Shown here: positions 22,768 to 34,898 of the stretch, one piece after another
Position numbering within the stretch: the first letter of the stretch is position 1
Layout: every line of letters begins with the position of its first letter
Origin: Brassica napus
Lineage: Eukaryota > Streptophyta > Magnoliopsida > Brassicales > Brassicaceae
Direction: 5' to 3'
DNA length: 64,000 nucleotides
Assembly: GCF_020379485.1 (NCBI RefSeq)
Contig: NC_063448.1
Coordinates: 18,313,726-18,377,725 of the forward strand
The notes under the pieces: model-generated
What the model saw: only the letters and a program-made list of their open reading frames with translations
Told to the model about the DNA's origin: nothing
Databases searched by the model: none
Translations under genes and position numbers: made by a program

Positions 22768-25192
22768 AGATAGATAGATTACTTCTTTTTTTTGGCTTTT
22801 AAATTTTAAACTGTGATACATTTTGTACTTAAAAACAAAAGAGGGTATAATGATAAAATTAAAAGAAAATAGTCAAATCTGTAGCCAATGGTGTGTTTGT
22901 GGGGGTAAAGAACAAGAACTCAAAATCAAAAGAAAAAGAAGAGGACCTATCGAGTTTGCGTTACAGCATTGATGAGGTTGGAAGATAGCGCATGGGTCAA
23001 GGAGAGAGTAGGACCCAAACCATATAAATGAGCCAGTTCTACCATCAATATGATTATGAGGTTTATGAAAATGTTGACGCACTTTTTTAGTTTGTTGAAT
23101 GATTGTGATCAATGGTAACAGTAATAGAGACACGATTTAAGAGACTGGTCACGTCGTTGCTGGAAAGTTGCTGATTAAAAATAGAGACACGATGAGTGGG
23201 GCCAATGTCAAAACCGAGCCACGTTGAATAGTTGTAACCAAATGGATAAATAATTGATTTTCTTTTAAAAATCACAAGTAGACAAGTCGGTCGTTATCTG
23301 GAGTGGACTGGGAAGCAGCTATGAGAGGAGGTTGCCAGCCAAAGAATAGTGAAAGGGTAGTAGGAAGGCTCATGCAGTCTTTCTCATATCTTTCCAAGAA
23401 CCTACAATTTGATTTGTTAATAAAGAGAAATATCGGCTGGCTTACGCGAACTGCCGTCTACCATATGGTCTAACATAGCATGCGATCAAAAACAATTTTT
23501 TTAATTGACCCATTAGAAACCAACGTGGCCCAGAGTTACAATATTAAGCGACTGACTGAAATAATCACACATATAGGTTTGCTTCAATTTATCAGATATA
23601 AGAAAAATTGAATAAGAGAAAAAATGATATTTGGAAACACAGTTTGCATAAAATTCTAGTGGACCTGTCAAACTAGATAAAGTCTATAATTGGTAAATAA
23701 AATTCTAGTGGACCTGTCAAACTAGATAAAGTCTATAATTGGTAAATATTCCGTCTGTTTCAAAAACATGTGTGTTTTAAGATTTTTACACTTATTAAAA
23801 AAATATATCAGATTTTAGTTATCAATATATTATTTTTCGTAATTAGTTATTCCCACAATTTTTAACCAATAAAATTTTAATAAACACAATTATGTTTTTT
23901 TTTTTAAAATTTACAATTTGCAATATATGCATTGAAAATATAAAAGATGTATTTTTTTAAAACAGATCTTTTAGAAATGAAAGGAGTACAAAACACGAGA
24001 TGATCACCTCATGAGTAGAAAGTAAAATTAAAGAATCAAAACAACTTTTTATAAAGATTTTGTGTATATTTAATTGTCAAACGATAATTAATGATAAACT
24101 TATATACAAACCAATGAAAGGATTATTTTTTTCCGTCACTAAAATTATTTCAATACATATTTGTACTACTATTCTTTGTATTCATAGAATTAATCAGAAA
24201 ATACTTATATTAATTCATCTTTCTTGTCTACAAATAAGTAGATTAGCATTCTCATTTTTGGAACTATAAAAATAACATTTCCCCCAATTATATCATCTTA
24301 TACCCATTCTCGAATTTGGATCTTGCATCCATAATGCTCAAGACAAGATTCAGTCATTGAGCTTAATTCTCAGAGAAGGCGAAGTCATATATGTGCTTCT
24401 CGCGGGATATAACAATGCTTTTAACCCTTTTTTCTTTGTCAACATGCTTTTTAACCGTTTCCAACTCAAACCTAAACTTTGAATTTTGGCTTCACATAAA
24501 ACGAAGCTGCCAACTTTCACTGATGTCATCCACACACATTATAACATGCATTTCAGTTGGGACGTTTTAGATGATCATTTGAAAATTTATCTTTTAAACC
24601 GTTGAGAAACCCTTCTATGAATATTGAATATCCGGACGGTTAGTAATTGTGGTACTTTCTCTATCAAGCATAATAGAAATCAGGAGAGTGCTTTGGATTT
24701 TTGATATATGCTACCCCATATACGTCGTTAGATTTTGATAAAAAAGGTCCTAAAGAGAGGAAAAAGATTGAAAAAGCAAAAGAAAAAGAAAAAATATATT
24801 GGTTGAGTTAGGACCAAAAGAGTAAGACACCAATATATGACCCGTATGCACTACGCGTACGGCTCTTTCTTCACTCGTTGATGGGTCCCTTCTTAAGTGG
24901 AAGATCCCCAAACCCAAGAGAGAAACTGGCCTATACCTTTTAAATTCTATCATGTAAATTTCTTTTATTTTATTTTGTGAAGAGAAATCTAGTTTACTGC
25001 ACAAGTTACTGATGAATATTAGTGGAACTAGTCCCTTTTTTTGTAAACTAGTGTCTGGATCTTCGGCCCAAATAATCTCCTAGGCCAAGAACCAGCCGAC
25101 GCTAATATGGATAACATAGCATAAAACATCCATTTCAACGAGAATTGAACTAAGAGTGCAATAGAATCTACTCCATGCACTAGACCAGTAGC
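22768..25192. other. Intergenic: displaced upstream region of the WD40 gene, tandem duplication and MITE
   Basis: No coding exon is supported. The first part is what was once directly upstream of the WD40 promoter. A 49-bp direct duplication (copies about 23,649-23,697 and 23,698-23,746, each with AATTCTAGTGGACCTGTCAA) runs into a miniature inverted-repeat element at about 23,745-23,988, which opens ATTCCGTCTGTTTC and closes with GAAATGAAAGGAGTA. The rest is AT-rich and unrecognised. Confidence 0.55.
23745..23988. mobile_element. MITE with degenerate terminal inverted repeats
   Basis: About 244 bp, AT-rich, non-coding. The left end reads ATTCCGTCTGTTTCAAAAA and the right end, on the other strand, GTACTCCTTTCATTTCTAAAA. 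It is similar in its ends and inner GTTTTAAAA blocks to the remnant at about 14,812-15,020, so the two belong to one family. No target duplication could be fixed. Confidence 0.5.
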
Positions 25193-25197
25193 CCAAC

Positions 25198-25948
25198 TGG
25201 TGCAACCTGGGTATGGCTTCTGCTCCTGGATCACTTGAAGGGGAATGTAATAGGGTTGTCCTTGGAGGCTACTAGCACTCTGCTGGACTATGGACGTCTC
25301 TCTGAAGCGATAGAATGGCGACAGAGACGATGGATTGCTACTCAAAGACACAAGATCACCTTGTATTGTCTAAGATGAGATTCACAGGAATTCATTCCTT
25401 TAAGTGAGATCAATGTTCTTGAGCTGAACAGAGAAAGCTACAGACAAGACAACAAAGTTGACTGAATAATTCTTAGATTGAAAGTTGAAAAAGCAAAGCT
25501 GCCTCCCCCATGTCTTAAAGAAATCGACAGAAAACCCTAGAAGTAAACCAAGATGGTTTAATTCTAATTATAATCCTAATCCAATTGAAATTGGTTTATT
25601 TTAAAATCCTAATTGTCTTTGGTTTAAATTAAATGAAAGCCCAATAACCAAAGCCCTTACAAAGTAATTAAATTAAACCAACAGGCTGGTTTATCTTGAT
25701 CTCCTTGTCTTGATCCAAGACCCACGATTTTGGCTATCTCCTGGAGCCTTTCCTCTTGTGCTCTCAGCCTTGATCTAGTAGTTGGTCCACTCCACACACT
25801 GGTTGGCTCACATGGTGTCTCACTCTGGTTCTGGTTCTCTTCAGTATCCTCAGCTTCACATCTCTCTTCTACGGCAGTCTCATCACTTAGCTCATCCTCA
25901 TCAGTCTCACTCAACTCCTCTTCTATGTCTCTGGTCATGGCTACACCA
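25198..25948 (-). repeat. 3' LTR of the Gypsy element
   Basis: 751 bp, beginning TGGTGCAACC and ending GCTACACCA on the plus strand. It is the downstream LTR for the minus-strand element. The last 97 codons of the integrase-side ORF, with its stop at 25,657-25,659, lie inside it, so the LTR doubles as coding sequence. Confidence 0.93.
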
Positions 25949-28900
25949 TCCCCTCCTCCTTTAAAAGGATTTGACCTCAAATCCAAATCATCTGCAATAA
26001 AAGGATCCAAGTCAGAAACATTGAACGTAGAACTGATTGTATACTTCCCCTCAAGATCGATCTGGTAGACATTGTTGTTGATTCTCTTCAGCACTCTGAA
26101 AGGTCCATCTTTTCTTTGTAGCAACTTTGATTTCCTCTCAACAGGAAACCTCTCTTTTCTCATGTGATCCACACAAGATCACCCGGTTCAAGTACTAGCT
26201 CCTTGCGCCCCTTGTTCTTCTGCCTCTCATACATCTTGGTTCTCTCCTCAATGTTCTTCCTGACATGCTCATGCAAAGACAAAACAAACTCGGCCTTTTG
26301 CTTGCCATCAAGGTTAGTTTGTTCTTTTAAAGGTAAAGCAAATAAATGAAGAGGAGACAATGGGTTAAAACCATAAACTACTTGAAAAGGTGAGAGTTTA
26401 GTAGCTGAATGCACTACTCTGTTATATGCAAACTCTACATGTGGTAAACAATCCTCCCATGTCCTAATGTTACTCTTAATGATGGCACGCAAAAGAGTAG
26501 ACAATGTCCTATTGACTGATTCAGTTTGACCATCAGTTTGGGGATGGCAAGTAGTTGAAAACAATAGCTTAGTTCCCAACTTTCCCCACAGAGTTTTCCA
26601 GAAATAGCTAAGGAACTTAGTATCTCTATCAGAAACTATAGTCCTAGACATACCATGCAATCTAACAACTTCTCTAAAGAATAGATCAGCTACCAAAGAT
26701 GCATCATCAGTTTTATGACAAGGTATGAAGTGAGCCATCTTAGAAAATCTATCAACAACCACAAAGATACTATCTCTTCCTTTCCTAGTTCTAGGTAATC
26801 CCAAGACAAAGTCCATAGAGATATCAATCCATGGTGCAGTAGGAATAGGGAGAGGTGTATACAAACCTGTTGGTTGGACCTTAGACTTGGCTTGCTTGCA
26901 CACGACACACCTTGAGCACACACGCTCCACTTCTTTCTTCATACCCGGCCATTAGAAGTGCTCCTGCAAGGTGGAGAGTGTTTTGGCGACTCCAAAGTGT
27001 CCCATCAGCCCTCCTGCGTGAGCTTCCCTAACATACAATTCTCTCAAAGAACCATTAGGAACACACAGGCGGTTATCATAGAAAAGAAATCCCTTTACTT
27101 GGTACAATTTTCCACTAGCATGTTTCTCATATTCTCTAAACACATCTTTAAACTCAGGATCATTAGCATAGCAAGATTTGATATGTTCAAAGCCTAAGAG
27201 TTTAATTTCCATTGAAGATAAAAGAGTATACCTTCTGGAGAGTGCATCAACCACTACATTCTCCTTACCTTTCTTGTAGTGGATGACAAAAGGAAAGGTC
27301 TCAATGAACTCCACCCACCTGGCATGTCTCTTGTTCAGCTTCTGTTGCCCTTTGAGATGTTTAGGGGATTGTATGGATCACAAACTCCTTAGGTCACAAG
27401 TAATGTTGCCACACTTGTAAAGCTCTCACCAAGGCATACAGCTCCTTATCATAGGTAGGATAGTTCAAGGTGGCGCCTCCTAGTTTCTCACTGAAGTAAG
27501 CTATGGGTTTCTTATCCTGCATCAACACAGCTCCAATTCCAATACCAGATGCATCACATTCAATTTCAAAAGTTTTAGAAAAGTCAGGAAGTGCAAGTAA
27601 GGGAGCACTTATTAACTTCTGTTTTAGCATTTGAAATGCCTCTTCTTGGGTTGGTCCCCAAGTGAAACCTACACTCTTTTTGATTGCTTCCGTCAGTGGT
27701 GCTGCAACTGTACTGAAATCTCTCACAAACCTCCTGTAGAAGCCAGCAAGTCCATGAAAACTTCTGACCTCTCCAATAGACTTAGGAATCGGCCACTCCC
27801 TGATAGCTTTCACCTTTTCCTCATCAACCTGTATGCCCTGTGAAGTCACAACAAACCCTAAAAAGACTAGGTTATCTGTGCCAAAAGAACACTTCTTATA
27901 GTTAGCATACAGATTTTCTTTTCTAAGCACATCTAGAACTTGTTTCAAGTGGTTAACATGTTCTTTCATAGTCTTGCTGTAAATCAGGATATCATCAAAA
28001 TAAACAACTACAAATCGTCCTATCAAAGCTCTCAAAACATGATTCATTAATCTCATGAAAGTACTAGGTGCATTAGTAAGCCCAAAAGGCATCACAAGCC
28101 ATTCATACAATCCTAGCTTAGTTTTAAAAGCAGTTTTCCACTCATCTCCTTCTTTCATTCTAATCTGGTGGTAACCACTCTTTAAATCAATTTTAGAAAA
28201 GACACATGAACCATGTAACTCATCTAACATATCATCTAAGCGAGAAATAGGATGTTTGTACTTAACTGTTATGTTGTTGATGGCTCTGCAGTCCACACAC
28301 ATCCTCCAACTTCCATCTTTTTTTGGTACCAAGAGGACAGGTACAGCACAAGGACTCATACTCTCCCTAATATGTCCCTTCTCCATTAGCTCATTGACTT
28401 GTTTCTGAAGCTCCTTGGTCTCCGCAGGGTTGGTCATGTATGCTGGGCGGTTTGGTAAAGTAGCTCCTGGTACAAAATCAATTTGGTGCTCTATTCCCCT
28501 AATAGGCGGCAGACCTATTGGATTGTCCTCTGGGAACACATCTCTATACTCCTGCAAAAGGCACTCAATCTCCTCTGGAATCTCAGGAGCAGGGTTAGTA
28601 GTAGAGCTCAACAATTCTTTATAAACCACCAGTATCAAATTTGATTGTTCAATCACAGCAGTTTTGATATCTTTAGCAGTAGCAAAGAGGTTGAGTTTAC
28701 TTACCTGGCTGGTCTCTTCAAGAAGCAAGGACTTGCTGGCGGCCTTGGACTCTCCTCTCTTCATTTTGAGATGCATCTGATCCTGGTGTACCTCCTGAGG
28801 GGTCATTGGCGCCAGGGTAACTTGTTTCTCCTTATGGATAAAAGTGTATCTGTTGGTAAAGCCATCATGCACTGATCTCTTATCATACTGCCATGGACGT

Positions 28901-30451
28901 CCAAGAAGGATGTGGCTAGCTTCAAGGGGTGCTATATCACAAGTGATCTCATCCTGGTACTTTCCCACTGATAGCAAGACCTTCACTTGCTTGGTGATCT
29001 TTAATCCACCCTCATCATTGATCCATTGTAAGAGATATGGTTTAGGATGCTTAAACACTTGAAGACCCAATTTCTCTACCAACTCAGCACTTGCTACATT
29101 AGTACAGCTTCCTCCATCAATGATCAAGCTACAAACCTTTTCTTGAACCAAGCATCTGGTGTGGAACAAGTTTTCCATTTGCTCATCTTCTTTGGCTTTA
29201 GGTTGAGCATTGAGAAGTCTCCTGGTGACTAGTAGCTCTCCACGGACAGGGTACTCCACGCCTTCCTCATCTGACTCTTGGCCGGCGTCCTCCTCTTCAG
29301 ATATCACCTCCCCGTTGGCTAAGATAGTCATCACTTTCTTGTTGGTGAACTCATTAGCATAGTGACCAAAGCCATGACACTTGAAACACTTAATGTTCCT
29401 GGTCTTAGTAGATGTGGCTACTCCTTTACCCTTGTCATCTCTCTTGGTCTCTACTGAAGAAGAACCGTCCTTGGACTTATCCCATGGCTTATCTTCCTTG
29501 GAGTAGGCCGGTTTTGAAGCAGGAGTGTATGAAGACCGGGTAGAGCTCTTCCTCTTGTTCTGCTGCTCAATCAAAATAGCCTTATGTAGCAGTTCATCCA
29601 TGTCCTCATACTCTTGTAGCTCCAACCTATCTTGTATATCTCTGTTAAGACCTCCTTGGAATCTAGCCATAGTAGCTTCTACACCTTCTTCTAAATCAGC
29701 TTTTAACATGAGTGTTTCCATCTCCTGGTGATAGTCCTCTACACTCTTAGACCCTTGAGAAAGCCTCCTCAACTTCTGGTGTAGATCTCTTCCATAGTGA
29801 TTAGGAACAAATCTCTTCTTCATCACAGTTTTCATCTCAAACCAGGAAGCTACTTGAGGCTCTCCATTGCGTCTCCTGGTAGTAGCAATCTGATCCCACC
29901 AGCTAATAGCATATCCACAGAATTCAGTAGCTGCTAGTCTCACTTTTCTCTCCTCAGTGAGCTGCTGGCAATTGAAAACCAGTTCAATCTTCTTCTCCCA
30001 CTCTAAGTAAGCATCAGGATCATTTTTCCCATGGAATGGAGGGATTCTAAGCTTGAGATTGCCTAGGTTATCAGTAGCTGGTCGTCTGCGGTTGTAGTTT
30101 CTACCATGCTGACTAGCCTGAGATCCATCATCACTTTCATCAGTTGAATCTTCTTGATAATGTTCTCCATAAACCCCCACGACCCCCAATCTCAACTCGT
30201 GGCCCTCTTATAGGTCCAATGAGTGCTCTCTGCGCTCCAGCAGCAACCGCGTCCCTCTCTTGCCCTGCATTAACACTAGGTAAGTTTTCATTAGCTTGTT
30301 GAGCAAGGTTGTAAGTATTTTGCATTCTTCTGGTTATCTCAGCCATCATAGCCTCAAATTGAACTTGGTTGAGGTTGATTTGCTGGACAGCCGGTTCTCC
30401 TGAACCCTCTGGTTGCTTTCCATCTCGTCTCTCTTCACTCATTTCACTCAT
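25657..30451 (-). pseudogene. Gypsy gag-pol polyprotein with indels and stops
   Basis: Starts MSEMSEERRDGKQ at 30,451. In order it has the gag core (about 30,030-29,570), a CCHC knuckle ([13 protein letters not shown], near 29,390-29,350), protease with DGGSCTNV near 29,120, reverse transcriptase with YFDDILIYS near 27,995, RNase H ([13 protein letters not shown] near 27,545), integrase zinc region and catalytic core ([27 protein letters not shown]; about 26,800-26,520), and an acidic tail. Breaks are a one-base frame change near 30,185 in a G run, a TGA at 27,394 plus a small deletion near 27,360, a TAA at 26,952 and a one-base loss near 26,163. No chromodomain is seen. Confidence 0.9.
25949..25965 (-). 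promoter_or_regulatory. Polypurine tract of the Gypsy element
   Basis: The minus strand reads AAAGGAGGAGGGGA immediately before the 3' LTR. This is the expected site and composition for the plus-strand primer of reverse transcription. Confidence 0.85.
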
Positions 30452-30854
30452 TGTTCCTGAAATAGTTAGAGAAAACACAAAGCCAAGAACAAAAGTATCT
30501 CTCTCTCACTCAAGTTTTCAAATCGTCAAGTCTCAGCTCTTCCCACAAGTTCAGTTGAAAAACAAAGTTCTACACTTAAGATCTAGAACTAAACCCCAAT
30601 GAATCAGAAAGAAAGTATTAAGAGATTTAGGCACCAGCTGACTTTACCACCCTGAGCTGGATTTCTCTTCAGCTAGCTGGATTACTCTTCAGCTTTTTTT
30701 TTTTTTTTTTTTATTTAGATCAGAGATCTCTTTTTCTTTTTTTTTTTGATTTGCAGGGTTGGCTCAGCTGGCTTACAACAGATAGAAAGATAAGAGAAGT
30801 GTTTGATGGAATGAATGATCTGAGTAGTCAAAATTGCAGACCCCAACCTTCAAG

Positions 30855-30868
30855 TGGCTCTGATACCA
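30855..30868 (-). promoter_or_regulatory. Primer binding site (initiator Met tRNA) of the Gypsy element
   Basis: The minus strand reads TGGTATCAGAGCCA two bases inside the 5' LTR. This is the standard complement to the 3' end of plant initiator methionine tRNA. Confidence 0.93.
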
Positions 30869-30870
30869 CT

Positions 30871-31618
30871 TGGTGCAGCCTGGGTATGGCTTCTGCTCCT
30901 GGATCACTTGAAGGGGAATGGAATAGGGTTGTCCTTGGAGGCTACTAGCACTCTGCTGGACTATGGATGTCTCTCTAAAGCGATGGAATGGCGACAGAGA
31001 TGGATTGCTACTCAAAGACACAAGATCACCTTGTATTGTCTAAGATGGGATTCACATGAATTCCTTCCTTTAAGTGAGATCAATGTTCTTGAGCTGAACA
31101 GAGAAAGCCAGAGACAAGACAACAAAGTTGACTGAATAATTCTTAGATTGAAAGTTGAGAAAGCAAAGCTGCCTCCCCCATGTCTTAAAGAAATCGACAG
31201 AAAACCCTAGAAGTAAACCAAGATGGTTTAATTCTAATTCTAATCCTAATCCAATTGAAATTGGTTTATTTTAAAATCCTAATTGTCTTTGGTTTAAATT
31301 AAATGAAAGTCCAATAACCAAAACCCTTACAAAGTAATTAAATTAAACCAACAGGCTTGTTTATCTTGATCTCCTTGTCTTGATCCAAGACCCACGATTT
31401 TGGCTATCTCCTGGAGCCTTTCCTCTTGTGCTCTCAGCCTTGATCTAGTAGTTGGTCCACTCCACACACTGGTTGGCTCACATGGTGTCCCACTCTGGTT
31501 CTAGTTCTCTTCAGTATCCTCAGCTTCACTTCTCTCTTCTACGGCAGTCTCATCACTTAGCTCATCCTCATCAGTCTCACTCAACTCCTCTTCTATGTCT
31601 CTGGTCATGGGTACACCA
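30871..31618 (-). repeat. 5' LTR of the Gypsy element
   Basis: 748 bp, matching 25,198-25,948. As the upstream LTR it should hold the promoter of the minus-strand transcript. A 3-bp deletion relative to the other copy lies near 30,990. It is followed by the CCAAC duplication at 31,619. Confidence 0.93.
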
Positions 31619-31623
31619 CCAAC

Positions 31624-31980
31624 GCAATGGTGGAACTAGTACTTCAAGTCTACAATAATGGTCGACCATATGTTTGCACTTTGGAGTCTCGTACTACTCT
31701 GCTTAACATAATTTAGATTTAAAAATTAATCATTCAACCAATGATTAAAGCTTAAACAAACATTTATTCCAACTCCTCTCCTTTTTGGTTTAGAAATTCG
31801 AGAAACTTAAAAGACATAAATATGTTGATGATTACTTTTATGTCGGTACATTTCAACTGGGATCTGTTTTACTACTTTAGTATCAACCTAGGATTAAGAG
31901 GCACTGATATCGCTTTCTTTGTATTACATGTGAATTATCATCAAAATGAGGCTGATTTTGATCAAATTCCATTTAATCCC
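31624..31980. other. Intergenic, no gene seen
   Basis: AT-rich. A 71-codon open frame at 31,822-32,037 has no recognisable domain and runs across the boundary of the adjacent mobile element, so it is not called. Confidence 0.5.
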
Positions 31981-33182
31981 GAAAAAATTACATGTTTACC
32001 ACTTTTAACCACTATTTTTCATTTTTGCCACCACTAAAGAGACATTTTCAAAAATTATCTTCTTCGTTAAGTGGCAAAAGACTTTTATGCCCTTGTTCTT
32101 TACATATATAATAAATAAATATTTAAATAAACAAAAATCTAAAAAAATAAAAAATAATTTTTTAATTTTTTTTCGAATTATACTATTTCGAAATTCAAAC
32201 CCTAAACCCTAAAACTCAACTCTAAACCCTAAACCATCAATCCTAAACCCTATTTTTTTTAAATACGAACCCTAAACCCCGAAACATCAACTCTAAACCC
32301 TAAACTCCGAAACATCAACTCTAAACCCTAAACCTTCAACTGTAAACCCTAAAACATCAACTCTAAACCCTAACCCCTAAACCCTAAACCTTCAAATCTA
32401 AACCCTAAACCATCAACACTAAACCCTAAACTATCAACAATAAACCCTAAACCCTAAAAAGTAAACTCTATACCCTAAACCCTAAAAAATTAACCCTAAA
32501 CCCTAAAACATCAACTCTAAACCCTAAACCCTAAACCTTCAACTCTAAACCCTAAACCCTAAACCCTAAAACCTTAGAGTTGATGTTTTAGGGTTTAAAT
32601 TTGAAGATTTAGGAGTTTAGGGTTTAGGGTTTATGTTTAGGGTTTAGAGTTGATGTTTTAGGGTATAGATTTGAAGGTTTAGGGTTTTAGGGTTTAGGGT
32701 TCGATTTTCAGAAAAATATAGGTTTTAGGGTTTAGGGTTTACGTTTAGGGTATATAGTTGATGTTTTAGGGTTTAGATTTGAAGGTTTAGGGTTTAGGGT
32801 TTAAAGTTGATATTTTGTGGTTTAGGGTTTAGAGTTTATATTTCATAGTTTAGTGTTTAGAGTTGATGATTTAGTGTTTAAAGTTGATGTTTTAAGTTTA
32901 GATTTCGGGTTTAAGGTTTACGTTTAGGGTTTAGAGTTCGATGTTTTAGGGTTTAGGGTTTAGGGTTTAGAGTTGATGTTTCATGGTTTAGGGTTTAGAG
33001 TTGATGATTTAGGGTTTAGAGTCGATGTTTTAAGTTTAGATTAGTTAACCATATGTTTTTTTTTGTCAAAGTTAATTAAAAGGTTATACATGTTTTTTAC
33101 CTTTCATTAAAGATGATGGTAAAAGTGGTTAATGTAAACATGAAAAGTGGTATTTTCAAAACGGTATTTTTGGCAATTTCCC
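31981..33182. mobile_element. Mutator-like foldback element filled with telomere-like repeats
   Basis: The right end, read on the minus strand, opens GGGAAATTGCCAAAAATACC and continues with CATGTTTACATTAACCACTT. The left end has a degraded counterpart (ACATGTTTACCACTTTTAACC). Flanking 9-mers TTTAATCCC (31,972-31,980) and TTTAATCTC (33,183-33,191) differ at one base, fitting a 9-bp target duplication. The interior is two opposed arrays of AAACCCT-type repeats. No protein is encoded. The right terminus is clear; the left is inferred. Confidence 0.55.
32198..33040. repeat. Interstitial telomere-like repeats, head-to-head inverted
   Basis: From 32,198 to about 32,572 the sequence is a degenerate array of CCCTAAA units interleaved with TCAACTCTAAA. 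From about 32,576 to 33,040 it is the reverse, TTTAGGG units interleaved with AGAGTTGATG. The repeat unit is the plant telomere heptamer, but the regular TCAAC spacer and the inversion at the centre make it unlike a fused chromosome end. Confidence 0.85.
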
Positions 33183-33478
33183 TTTAATCTCTCATGAATC
33201 ATCCAATTATGTTTTCATCTGACAAATCAGATCATATTCAACTAATAACGCAATCTACAATTGTTACGTATTCTGCATTTCAAAAACATGGAAAATTGGC
33301 AGACTGCTCAATCCGTAATTCTTTATTTTATATTGCTAAGGAAAGTTTTATTTTCAGCTTATTTCAAGGACATCGGTTCTCATAACCAAGGAGAAACAAA
33401 TTACAACATGATCATCACAATATCCATATATATAAATAGTCTTTACTCAAAAATGATATTCTCATGAAAATACACGCC

Positions 33479-33838
33479 TCAGAAAAACAAGAAAGAACCG
33501 ACGATGGATGTAACACCCGCAACGACCGCAGAAACTCCAAGAGCCGCCGCGCCGCTGTCAGCAGAATCGGCAGAGCCTGAAGGTCCATTGCTACCGTAGG
33601 ACGAGTCACTTCCTAGAGGACCAGCCACAGCTACGTCATCATCACCAGGAGAAGCAGCTACATCGTCGTCGGTGGTTCCAATGGTGTCCTCGGACACTGG
33701 AGATTCAACCTCAGGTGTGGAAGTAGATGGAGCTTTGGAAGGTGACGCTGAAGGAGACGGAGAGGAGGCAGCTGCGGCGAGGCCAAGGACGGCCAAGAAC
33801 ACGAGGCCAAAAACTACAATAACGTTTTGGCGACCCAT
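33479..33838 (-). CDS. BCP1: BCP1-like pollen/anther arabinogalactan-type protein
   Basis: A 119-residue single-exon gene starting [20 protein letters not shown]. Residues 1-23 are a signal peptide. A Ser/Pro/Ala module ([14 protein letters not shown], about 25-38) is of the type that is hydroxylated and arabinosylated in arabinogalactan proteins. The middle is acidic. The last 25 residues are hydrophobic after small residues, fitting a GPI-anchor signal. The sequence strongly recalls the Brassica anther protein BCP1, needed for pollen development, and it sits next to CCT5 as in Arabidopsis. On the minus strand a CTATATG TATA-like box lies about 100 bp before the start codon. The protein should reach the plasma membrane or cell wall of pollen and tapetum. 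Confidence 0.85.
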   Translation of the reverse strand: MGRQNVIVVFGLVFLAVLGLAAAASSPSPSASPSKAPSTSTPEVESPVSEDTIGTTDDDVAASPGDDDVAVAGPLGSDSSYGSNGPSGSADSADSGAAALGVSAVVAGVTSIVGSFLFF

Positions 33839-34898
33839 TCTTCTCTCTGTCTCTTTCTACGTAGCTCTTTTTTATTTTTTTAGGGTTTGAGGTTTGAGAT
33901 TGTGATGATTGGAGAAGATTTGGGTTTGATGTGTACATATAGCTGTTTTGTGTGACTGATTTTTTTTAGAAAAGGTTACTACGATGGAGGAATACCGTTC
34001 AATCCAATTTAGATCGAATGGAGTGCCTAAAAACGGGTTTGCTAAGATAAACATTTTTGAATGGTAACATGCCAATGAATTGATTGGATACGAAATTATA
34101 ATTTTGTTTTCATTTATTGATGAGCCGGATAAAATGAATGTTCACAGTATGAATGTTATGTTATAAGCTTGTTATAGAAACCTGATATTCTAACTTCTAA
34201 TACATTAAAATGAACGCATGCAGAATTGTTTTTGATAAGCGTCCAAGTACTATTCTTATTGCTTATCGAACCGATTACAATCTCAAGTCACCAAACGTGC
34301 CTTGAGCCTTCAAAGCCAGAGAACAAGCTCTCTGAATCTGCCTTCAATAGTTCAATGTACATAGACGCTTCTCTGAAATTGCCCAAACAACTAACTCTCT
34401 ATAATCTTTTAATAAATCCTCAACAACACTCATAGATCCTTATTTATATTCCCCATGTTCAGTAACCGGCGCCAAGCCTCTCAATGAATCAGCACACATC
34501 ATCAACACTAGCCTTCAGTATCTATCAGTTTTCTTGTTAAAGTCAGAGTTAACTGATTGTATAATTTGATCAAATAGAGAAACTAAGCTGAAACATTATT
34601 AACTTGGGATTAATTAGAAACTATTCACATCCAAAATATGAATTGGAATACTCCCAATTCGGGAAAATGAATTAAGAAGATATTTGATTGCACTAAACAT
34701 ATTTTCACTCTGGGATGCCTTGTAAAAATTCAATCAGACATCATATAGATTTTAGGGTGAAATATTCACTCTAGTCTGTAGAAACCAGTAAGTATACCAT
34801 ATATACTCAACTCCAACAAACCTAAATAATCGAACGTAAAAAGTTGCATGATAATTAAAAAAAAGGCTTACCACTTTCTGGACCTGAAAAAGGATAGA
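33839..34898. other. Intergenic between BCP1 and CCT5
   Basis: Divergent upstream regions of the two genes. On the minus strand about 34,390-34,260 is a short open stretch (LGNFREASMYIELLKADSE) that looks like a coding remnant and could come from a helical-repeat protein such as a PPR. It is too short to assign. The remainder is AT-rich and non-coding. Confidence 0.45.

Larger units (their letters stand above)
25198..31618 (-). mobile_element. Ty3/Gypsy LTR retrotransposon, structurally complete, coding region broken
   Basis: Two LTRs (25,198-25,948 and 30,871-31,618) start TGGTG and end CACCA on the plus strand and are flanked by the 5-bp duplication CCAAC (25,193-25,197 and 31,619-31,623). 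Next to the 5' LTR (right side, element on minus strand) is a primer site complementary to initiator methionine tRNA; next to the 3' LTR is a purine tract. gag-pol fills the interior. By eye the LTRs differ at about 19 positions plus a 3-bp indel, about 2.5 percent. Confidence 0.95.

Noticed and set aside
30170..30195. GGGTTTA heptamer at the gag/pol frame change of the Gypsy element, resembling a -1 slippery site
   Set aside because: It is in the right phase for -1 slippage, but pol lies in the +1 frame relative to gag. A one-base indel in the G run fits better.
32198..33040. Scar of an ancient telomere fusion
   Set aside because: Interspersed TCAAC spacers, the enclosing inverted repeats and a near 9-bp duplication point to a mobile element.
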